Assembly: GCA_005878665.1 (NCBI GenBank) | Contig: VBLR01000125.1 | Span: 1-19,887, forward strand | Reading direction: 5' to 3' | Length of the DNA: 19,887 bases | Origin: Methanobacteriota archaeon | GTDB lineage: Archaea > Thermoplasmatota > Thermoplasmata > RBG-16-68-12 | Shown: positions 15,201-19,887 of the stretch, one piece after another | How the letters are laid out: each line of letters starts with the position of its first letter | How positions within the stretch are numbered: the stretch's first letter is position 1 | Notes under the pieces: generated by a model | The model's input: only the letters and a program-made list of their open reading frames with translations | Told to the model about the DNA's origin: nothing | Database searches by the model: none | Made by a program: the position numbers and the translations under genes

Positions 15201-17263
15201 ACGAACTTCGCGGGGCCGGAAATTCCCACATGGAATGTGTAGGCGGCTTCGTCCCCGGTCAGGAGCCCGGCCGTCCCATCGACGACCTGCGTTCGGAACG
15301 TGTCCCCGGCCGCGGCGATCGGCAGCACCTTCGACAGGAGGACCCGCCCGAATCCCTGCTCGTTGTTCGGCCACGTATCCGTGGGAGAACGAGCGACGAG
15401 CCCGCTGCCCGTCACTTGCTGCCCGGAGGCGATGAGGACCGCCCGGATGAGCGCCGCGCTCGGATTCATCGAGTCGCCGAGGACCGGCGCGCCGGTGGGA
15501 TACCAGCCGTCCACGAAGTACTGCCGGATGATTGCGGCGGCCGCGGCCGCGGCGGGGGTCGAGTAACTTGTTCCGCCCCAGTGGGCATCCGGAAGCCCCG
15601 TCCCGCTCAGCGGGTTGCCATCCGACATCGCGGAGTCGCCGTCGAAGATCGTGACGATCGTCGGGGCGATTCGGCCATCGACCGTCGGCCCCCGACTTGC
15701 CTGCGGCGCCAAATCGTTCTGATCGAGTCCGCCGCCAGTGTCCGGGTTGTACGCCCCGCCGACCGCGACGACGTCCTTCGCGGTCGCAGGTGTCCCGACC
15801 GTTCCCGGGTTACTCCCGGCGTTCCCTGCGGCGAAGAGGATGGTCATGTCAGGGTGGGCCCACACGAACGCATCGACCATGCGCGCCTGCACGTCGTACA
15901 GATTCGTGTCCGCGCCCCAGCTGTCGCTGTGGATCCGCACCGGCGCGAGCGGATCGTTGTACACGAGCCCGGCCGGACCGAAGAGATCATCGTAGTTCTC
16001 CGGAATGTAGATGAGTCCCTCCCCGGTTGGACAGATCGCGATGCCTTGGAAGCCGCCGACGTCTTGGACGTAGATCTTCGCGCCCAACGCGTTCCCGTCG
16101 TTCGGTGAAGCGCCGATCCCGTTGTCGTTCCCCGCCAGTGTTGACGCGACGCCCGTGCCGTGACCGTCCGCGCAGTCCTTGATCGAGAACGGGTCCCACA
16201 AGCCGCCCCCTCCGGGCCACGTGAGTTGTCCGGTGAGGACGCCCATGTTCACATACCGCACGACCTTCCGCCGAGCGGGGTCCGTCGTGTTGTAGATATC
16301 TCCGAACGTGATTGTCGATGCGGACTGACGGAACGAGGCGCCGTCATAATCGAGACCTGTGTCCGCCATCCCGATGACTTGACCGCTGCCGTTGAGGCCG
16401 AAGGTCCAGTAGCGGTCGTTCCCCGTGAGGTTCGTTTGAATGACCCAGTCCGTCTCCGCGTTCAGGGGGTGGACCGGTTGGACGGGATCGATGAATTCGA
16501 CCGCCGGTTGATCGGCGAGTGAGGAGACGAGTCCGGCCGGGATTCGCGCAGCGACCCATCGGAAGTCCCCGATCCCGAATGCGCCGAGGATGGCCGGTCC
16601 GCTTCGGCTCGCGGAGGCCGTCGGGACTCCTGCATGGCCGAGCCACGCTTCGACCGATTCCGGATTTTCTCCTGGGAGAACAACGATCCGAACGTTCACG
16701 AGGCCGTCGGTCGCCGTCCCCGGTCGGACCTTCCATATGGGCTCATACGGTCCGACCCAGTCCACGTACGGCAAGAACGAGGCGCTCTGGAGGTCAGAGG
16801 GGCGGCCGCGGACGATGAACCCGTCTTGCGGGACGTACCGAAGGAGCGCGAGCCCGCGAGACGCCAGCTCACCTTGCCACTCGGGCTTGATCGGTCCGAC
16901 GAAATGGACGACGCCGACCGCCATCCCCCGATAGTCCACGGACCACGAGACCGGAGATGCGGGTGCCGCGACGTCAACCCGACCGGGCGCAAATTGAAGG
17001 GCCGATGATTGGCCGATCGGCTCCGCGTACCGGCCGTGGGATCGCAGGACCGCCAGGGTTCCGCTGGGACCGTGCGCGACGGCGAACGCTCCGTAGGATG
17101 CAAGCAGCTGGGCACCCGCCGCCGTCAGTTCCGCCTCGGTCGCGTCCGTGCGGAACGTTGTCGGGCTGCCGGCCGGTATGGAAGTTGCGGGCATCGGCCC
17201 GAGGCGCGTGTTGGAGGACGACAGTTGGACGACCAGGACCAGCGCGACCGCGAACGTCACCAA
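12242..17263 (-). CDS. giant secreted, membrane-anchored subtilisin-like serine protease with cytoplasmic zinc ribbon
   Basis: This 1673-residue S8 family protease has a hydrophobic signal region at its N-terminus and then a long propeptide (about 30-270). The catalytic domain (about 285-645) has the triad Asp301 (MADTGLD), His368 (DGHGTG) and Ser566 (GGTSYSTP), with oxyanion Asn481 (AAGNAGS). A beta-sandwich typical of large subtilases follows (about 655-780), then a fibronectin type III-like unit (about 890-980). Next is an alpha/beta segment with VVIWQVG and GGGRLIVSS (about 985-1100), and then several Ig-like units. A single transmembrane helix lies at about 1581-1605, followed by RRRR, a proline-rich linker, and CPRC...CFFCGYRF (Cys1641, Cys1644, Cys1655, Cys1658). 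The TTG start leaves no positive residue before the signal core, so the true start is uncertain. A KaiC-like gene lies upstream in the same direction. Confidence 0.93.
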   Translation of the reverse strand: MVTFAVALVLVVQLSSSNTRLGPMPATSIPAGSPTTFRTDATEAELTAAGAQLLASYGAFAVAHGPSGTLAVLRSHGRYAEPIGQSSALQFAPGRVDVAAPASPVSWSVDYRGMAVGVVHFVGPIKPEWQGELASRGLALLRYVPQDGFIVRGRPSDLQSASFLPYVDWVGPYEPIWKVRPGTATDGLVNVRIVVLPGENPESVEAWLGHAGVPTASASRSGPAILGAFGIGDFRWVAARIPAGLVSSLADQPAVEFIDPVQPVHPLNAETDWVIQTNLTGNDRYWTFGLNGSGQVIGMADTGLDYDGASFRQSASTITFGDIYNTTDPARRKVVRYVNMGVLTGQLTWPGGGGLWDPFSIKDCADGHGTGVASTLAGNDNGIGASPNDGNALGAKIYVQDVGGFQGIAICPTGEGLIYIPENYDDLFGPAGLVYNDPLAPVRIHSDSWGADTNLYDVQARMVDAFVWAHPDMTILFAAGNAGSNPGTVGTPATAKDVVAVGGAYNPDTGGGLDQNDLAPQASRGPTVDGRIAPTIVTIFDGDSAMSDGNPLSGTGLPDAHWGGTSYSTPAAAAAAAIIRQYFVDGWYPTGAPVLGDSMNPSAALIRAVLIASGQQVTGSGLVARSPTDTWPNNEQGFGRVLLSKVLPIAAAGDTFRTQVVDGTAGLLTGDEAAYTFHVGISGPAKFVLTWSDYPGTIGTTKALVNDLDLEVTAPDGTVYRGNHFAPFAQGQSLPGGTFDTTNVEEAVILKGAMAGNWSVRVIGSNVPVGAQPFALVATGNLDASYGRLTLDRVVYSEADTIHVSVDDSDATSVVVHVASRTEPAGESVTMSRGGPGETWHGSIATAFGTATPDNVLQVRERDIVTATYQDVSPPHTATAEANILASGPTIHDVTVTSIGSTTATVLWTTNEPATTEVRYGTSVGALPFGANASDLRTAHTITLMRLRPETRYYLEVTSRGRLANVTTDTNDGTDYQFQTSALGDVLLVVGGSSFPPEGEASYAAALRDDGWTWSVWRVAELGLPPLGVLQARRVVIWQVGLEQYPPFNASARALVQSYLDGGGRLIVSSHDTAWALGSSSSPFATAETESWVRAVLKATFVCDPLTIGQVKGVSSDPISGAYTGGGVVYTPHRAGGADDQIAPGATDGTASTDWTDGLVQSPTGGPMCAQNQPIGLRWVSSSTNGTAGQGVWGGTPSRLAYFAFEITGIDSTAANLNPTSPTRAAILDAALRWLVSTSSAGLDRDHPDVSVTAPNGGVFSGPSIPVTWTATANGSGVAIANFTLSFSADGGVTWNPITSLLGSARSYTWDVSALPNGPRYLVRVATQDDGSPSLGGSDVSDGMFVIARPGGDSQGPILWAGSVRVGPRPPGTGYLATFRATADDRTRGGSTVAAAELFLQIAPPNPGDSGTGLPMVAVDGLFGGSVENVSWLSRLTLPEGNACAWVHARDGPGNWGPFMTTCFVVINATNQPPIVSIGSPVENEAFPAASTITFTWTMADELLESAQLPVWANLTVNKVTTALLVGSLGATSVVWTAPDVAVDRGVFHVDVVNPAGLRGSVERTFILTRESPPPPPAPRSPLVFVVAALIVVVPAVFLLVGFLLDRRRRADQPSRTAPPPSLPPPPAGSASASAYVTKVCPRCHTTVNAIDVSCFFCGYRFPGEGRPPSGGA

Positions 17264-17407
17264 AACTCGAAAGACAAGACTGGCCGTGTGGCCGTGCCTC
17301 CCGTGGAGATGCAGGCGGCTGACCCGTACCTCAGAGTCGCGGATGCGACGCGGCGCAGATTAGGCTTTTGGCCCAAATTCGGAATCGAGCCGAGATCCGT
17401 TCCACTG

Positions 17408-18118
17408 CTACTCGGCGATGATCCGCGTCGCTTGAAGAATCCCGCTCTGGAAGATGAGCGTGTAGTAGTTCGGCGAGTGATTCGTTCCGCGCAGCTTCAC
17501 GCATCGGATCCGCCGCTGGATGTTCGCGTCGTCGACGCGCTCCATTTTTGTGTGGATGATTCCATCGCTCAGATACTCCTCGCCGTTCTTCCCGAAGTCC
17601 TCGCTGGCCGGTTTCATCTCGCTGATCAGGATGGTCGTCGCCTTCAGTTCGCGGATCCACTCGAACAGCTGGAAGAGATCTTCGCGCGGGTTTTCGAATC
17701 GCGACATGACCTCGAGGACCGGCAGCGAATCGACGACCAGGATGTCATAGTTCAGGGAGCGCTTCAAGTTCAGCGCATACATCTTGAAGATCTCGAGCCA
17801 CGTCCGGTCGGCCATCCCGTCCAAGTTGCGGCGGATCATGCCGAGGTCGACGATGCTGACCTTGTTCTCGACATCCCGCGGGCTGAGGCTCATCTGGTCC
17901 AGGTGGCGCGTGAGGTTCTCGCGACCTTGTTCCAGGGAGATGTACGTGCCCGGCCTTCCGTCGCGTAGCGCGTTTTGGTAGATCATGTTGAACGCGATCG
18001 TGGACTTCATCGTCCCCGGCTCTCCCGCGAGCAGGACGACGTGGCCCTCCGGGATGCCGCCCCCGAGCTTGTCGTCAAAACCGTGGATGAACGTGCGGAT
18101 ACGGTCTCCTTGGCCCAT
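17408..18118 (-). CDS. single-domain KaiC/RadA-like ATPase
   Basis: This 236-residue protein is a RecA-superfamily ATPase of the archaeal KaiC-like group, many of which are signalling or regulatory ATPases of unknown target. It has one KaiC domain: Walker A GEPGTMKST at residues 32-40, the glutamate after it in YISLEQG (59-65), Walker B DILVVDS (125-131), and the family segment VKLRGTNHS at 207-215. There is no second KaiC domain, no recognition helix-hairpin-helix and no added sensor domain. I chose the ATG at 18118, not the GTG at 18172, because a TATA-like element lies about 29 bases upstream and the family starts close to this point. The subtilase gene follows 144 bases downstream on the same strand, and a winged-helix-like gene diverges upstream. 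Confidence 0.9.
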   Translation of the reverse strand: MGQGDRIRTFIHGFDDKLGGGIPEGHVVLLAGEPGTMKSTIAFNMIYQNALRDGRPGTYISLEQGRENLTRHLDQMSLSPRDVENKVSIVDLGMIRRNLDGMADRTWLEIFKMYALNLKRSLNYDILVVDSLPVLEVMSRFENPREDLFQLFEWIRELKATTILISEMKPASEDFGKNGEEYLSDGIIHTKMERVDDANIQRRIRCVKLRGTNHSPNYYTLIFQSGILQATRIIAE

Positions 18119-18141
18119 AGCAAGGCATTCCATTGGAAGGA

Positions 18142-18152
18142 GCGCGTATAAC
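18142..18152 (-). promoter_or_regulatory. TATA-like element of the KaiC-like gene
   Basis: The minus strand reads GGTTATACGCG, centred about 29 bases before the ATG at 18118. This spacing decides the start in favour of 18118 and suggests a leaderless transcript. Confidence 0.55.
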
Positions 18153-18199
18153 CGTTCCGAGGCCGTTATCACCGGGAGCTAGTCGCCGCTTCATGGAGG

Positions 18200-18214
18200 A
18201 AAACAAAAAAGAAA
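18200..18214 (-). other. A/T tract in the KaiC/winged-helix intergenic region
   Basis: The plus strand is almost all A here, so the minus strand reads TTTCTTTTTTGTTTT. T-rich tracts on the transcribed RNA strand are known archaeal terminators. On the minus strand this one could stop transcription arriving from the SRP RNA side before the KaiC promoter. It could equally be a flexible promoter-spacer sequence; I cannot tell. Confidence 0.35.
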
Positions 18215-18280
18215 GGGGGAGTAAGCGCGAACTGAAATCCGACAGAGGATCGAGGATAAGATGATTTCTGCACTCGGTCT

Positions 18281-18934
18281 GTGAGCAACGTTTCGGCTGG
18301 AAACGTTTATTTGTTATCCGGTTTGTTACCAGGTCCGGGCGGGAGCCGTCTGTTTGTCCCGGAGCGCAACCTCAAGGACCTCGTGGTCTCGTACCTTCGC
18401 GAGCAGGAGCGGTCGATCAGCTCGCTCACGAAACAACTCCGTCAGGACGGATACCCGTTCCATCGACTCTTCGTGACGGGGTACCTCAAAGCCCTCGCGG
18501 ACACGGGCATCCTGCGGGAGAAAGACATCCCGCCGGCGAAGGTGTACAGCACGTCCGCGCACCGGGAGCCGAACCTGTACGAGCTCGTGGGTTCCCGATG
18601 TCGCGAGGCCACCCGGGACGAGGCCGACCAAGTGCGGCTCGCCGTGGCGGTCCTCCAGAAGCTCTTTCGTCGTCCGATTTTCCTGCGAGAACTTCGGGAG
18701 TGCGGCTTCGGCGGGGCGATCGATGCGCCGCAATCCGCGCGAGAGGAACGAGAGGAGGCCCGCCGGGGACTCGTGAAGCTCGGCCTCCCGGTCCCGACGA
18801 ACGAACCCGCGTACGCCTTGCCGGAACGCCGGAACGAGCTCCGGGATGAGATCCTGTATGATCTGGTCGTCAAGCGGTTCGGGATGGGCGCGCTCGTCCT
18901 CGAGACAAAGCAGATGAAGCTGACCGAGCGATGA
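18281..18934 (+). CDS. winged-helix-like protein of unknown function
   Basis: This encodes up to 217 residues and I recognise no named family. The N-terminal part (about 29-92) reads like a winged helix: NLKDLVVSYLREQ, then SISSLTKQLRQDG, then a helix VTGYLKALADTGIL, and a strand/wing ending in VYSTS. A second helical region (VRLAVAVLQKLFRRPIFLREL) could be another helix-turn-helix, and the C-terminus is helical and charged. No signal or membrane segment is present, so a DNA- or RNA-binding role is an inference from the fold pattern. The GTG at 18281 follows a weak TATA-like GGATAAGATG. A stronger AT-rich element at 18306-18317 lies inside the first 13 codons, so the real start may be downstream (for example GTG at 18383). 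It diverges from the KaiC-like gene and converges on the SRP RNA gene. Confidence 0.72.
   Translation: MSNVSAGNVYLLSGLLPGPGGSRLFVPERNLKDLVVSYLREQERSISSLTKQLRQDGYPFHRLFVTGYLKALADTGILREKDIPPAKVYSTSAHREPNLYELVGSRCREATRDEADQVRLAVAVLQKLFRRPIFLRELRECGFGGAIDAPQSAREEREEARRGLVKLGLPVPTNEPAYALPERRNELRDEILYDLVVKRFGMGALVLETKQMKLTER
18287..18307. promoter_or_regulatory. perfect inverted repeat, candidate operator
   Basis: Arms AACGTTTC (18287-18294) and GAAACGTT (18300-18307) are perfect reverse complements around five bases. They directly abut a TATA-like TTTATTTGTTAT at 18306-18317. This is the geometry of a dimeric repressor or activator site. The adjacent gene encodes a winged-helix-like protein, so autoregulation is a reasonable guess. 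Confidence 0.5.
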
Positions 18935-18940
18935 GGGCGG

Positions 18941-19252
18941 AGCTAGGCCATCGAGGTGGATGCTCAGCTCCGACGCCGGGTGACCCGGATGCGTCCTCGG
19001 TCCCGCACCCCCGCGAGCGTTGGTAGTCCGCGGTGAGGCTGCTCACTTCCGTGCCTGACCCGTTCCCCACGATCGGGACGGGGATCGCCGCTCTCCAGCT
19101 GCGTTCCCTGTCGCCTCCAGCCCCGCGGGACAGAACCTCAACGTCGGCATCCGGACCAGCGCCAGACTGGGAGCACCGCCCCCGACTGTCACCGCCCCAT
19201 GAGGACGATTTGGGTCTACAAGGGGACGCCCAACCCCCCGGTCAAGCCTAGC
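18941..19252 (-). ncRNA. ffs: signal recognition particle RNA (archaeal 7S RNA)
   Basis: The SRP RNA is the scaffold of the particle that delivers membrane and secreted proteins to the translocon. The minus strand shows the archaeal form. The 5' and 3' ends pair through GCTAGGC and GCCTAGC. The Alu-domain region near the 5' end has CCGGGGGGTTGGGCGTCCCC followed by TTGTAGACCCAAATCGTC. Helix 6 arms GTTCTGTC and GACAGGGAAC lie at about 19129-19136 and 19103-19112. The SRP54-binding helix 8 core, GGGTCAGGCAC-GGAA-GTGAGCAGCC, is at about 19036-19061, with a GGAA tetraloop. The length of about 312 bases is normal. A TATA-like element lies about 27 bases upstream. Its 3' end comes within about seven bases of the convergent winged-helix gene's stop. 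Exact ends are estimated from the terminal pairing. Confidence 0.93.
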
Positions 19253-19273
19253 GTCGTTCTCAACCGAGGCATC

Positions 19274-19284
19274 GTATTTAATCT
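19274..19284 (-). promoter_or_regulatory. TATA-like element of the SRP RNA gene
   Basis: The minus strand reads AGATTAAATAC, about 27 bases before the inferred RNA start. It almost matches the L10e element (AGATTAAATAG), as expected for a strongly expressed gene. Confidence 0.65.
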
Positions 19285-19371
19285 TCGCGGCTGGGTGGCA
19301 ACCGCCGTCGAACCGACCGAGCCGATCCTGAGCAAAATGGTTATTGTCTCTCTCCCCCTCTCCGACCATAC

Positions 19372-19378
19372 GGGGGAG
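19372..19378 (+). promoter_or_regulatory. ribosome binding site of the sialidase-like gene
   Basis: GGGGGAG lies four bases before the TTG at 19383. It helps to choose this TTG over in-frame TTG codons at 19344 and 19392. A TATA-like GGTTATTG at about 19339-19346 lies upstream. Confidence 0.45.
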
Positions 19379-19382
19379 AGCA

Positions 19383-19887
19383 TTGCGGCCGTTGGTTGTT
19401 CTACTGATTGCGATTGTCGTCACATCGATTGTCTTCGTTCCACCCACCTCTGGGACGTTAAGGGTCGCCGCTCGTCCCGCCCCGATTCGAGCGACAGCCT
19501 CGACTCCCGAGGCGATTGGGCCGTTCGAACCGAACATCAAGATCACCGACGGCTCGTCGCCGTTCGGGTGGCAAGTCGAACCCACGATGGTCGTGAATGA
19601 GTCGGGGACCGTCTTCGTCGGATGGAAGGAGACGAACGGGCCGGATGCCGCCGGATACCGGGTCGGATCATCGTACTCCACGGATCAGGGACGCACCTGG
19701 GCCAATAACATCCTCATGAATCAGACACATCCGAACCAAAATTGTCGTGATTCCGATCCGTGGATGGCGCTCGATCCGCGTGACCGGGTCCACTTCGCGT
19801 ACCTCGAATACGATCCGAGCGGTGGCAGTCTGCCGCCCTGCGGTTCCGGACTCGATGTGTCCAACACCTCGGATGGACAGGATTGGG
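19383..19887 (+). CDS. secreted BNR/sialidase-like beta-propeller protein (3' end outside window)
   Basis: The first 168 residues are visible. The N-terminus is a clear signal peptide: a short basic start (RPL), a hydrophobic core (VVLLIAIVVTSIVFV) and a small polar stretch after it. The mature part has Asp-box repeats of the BNR/sialidase superfamily. STDQGRTW lies near residue 102 and NTSDGQDW is at the cut end, each placed at the beta-hairpin of a propeller blade. Between them are DSDPWMALDP and VHFAYLEYD, which are typical of secreted exo-sialidase-like proteins in archaea and bacteria. Asp-boxes also occur in non-sialidase propellers, so enzyme activity is not shown. The TTG start is supported by the adjacent Shine-Dalgarno match. 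It is divergent from the SRP RNA gene. Confidence 0.8.
   Translation, partial: MRPLVVLLIAIVVTSIVFVPPTSGTLRVAARPAPIRATASTPEAIGPFEPNIKITDGSSPFGWQVEPTMVVNESGTVFVGWKETNGPDAAGYRVGSSYSTDQGRTWANNILMNQTHPNQNCRDSDPWMALDPRDRVHFAYLEYDPSGGSLPPCGSGLDVSNTSDGQDW

Noticed and set aside
14588..16108. Plus-strand open frame of 506 codons
   Set aside because: It is antisense to the subtilase catalytic and beta-sandwich domains, whose triad is intact in the other strand.
19043..19681. Minus-strand frame of 212 codons and a plus-strand frame at 19199-19600
   Set aside because: Both run across the SRP RNA gene and the signal-peptide region of the sialidase-like gene; neither shows a domain or a promoter at leaderless spacing.

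Overview
The window looks like a high-GC archaeal chromosome segment, most likely from a Thermoplasmatota-type euryarchaeon; the phylum is my inference. Archaeal identity rests on ribosomal protein L10e, Dph2, NMD3, RadB, MCM, a DUF424 protein, isopentenyl phosphate kinase with type 2 IPP isomerase, and an archaeal-type SRP RNA. Many genes have a TATA-like element about 25-30 bases before the start codon, which points to leaderless transcripts. A few (MCM, the sialidase-like gene) have short leaders with a Shine-Dalgarno match.

Layout. 1-1660: a membrane-anchored secreted protein (cut by the window start, minus strand) diverges from a small plus-strand protein over one AT-rich promoter. 1729-3553: minus-strand genes for a small membrane protein, L10e and Dph2. 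3638-6614: a compact plus-strand isoprenoid operon, IPK - Fni - prenyl diphosphate synthase, for archaeal lipid precursors. 6611-8330: NMD3 and RadB on the minus strand, meeting the isoprenoid operon at a shared CTAG stop. 8443-9042: a four-helix membrane protein. 9002-11700: a minus-strand information-processing block made of a tiny zinc-ribbon protein, MCM helicase and DUF424. 11826-12230: an FmdE-like protein. 12242-17263: a giant secreted subtilase with a C-terminal membrane anchor and a predicted cytoplasmic zinc ribbon. 17408-18118: a single-domain KaiC/RadA-like ATPase. 18281-18934: a winged-helix-like protein, divergent from the KaiC gene, with a perfect inverted repeat at its 5' end. 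18941-19252: the SRP RNA gene on the minus strand, in a stretch that would otherwise look empty. 19383-end: the start of a secreted BNR/sialidase-like protein.

Most of the window is conserved archaeal housekeeping: translation, ribosome biogenesis, replication and recombination, protein targeting and lipid synthesis. The more unusual parts are the subtilase with its cytoplasmic zinc ribbon, the orphan zinc ribbon resembling a ribonucleotide reductase tail, the FmdE-like protein lacking the usual N-terminal cysteine, and the palindrome at the winged-helix gene. I see no CRISPR array, insertion sequence, tRNA or 5S/16S/23S rRNA.
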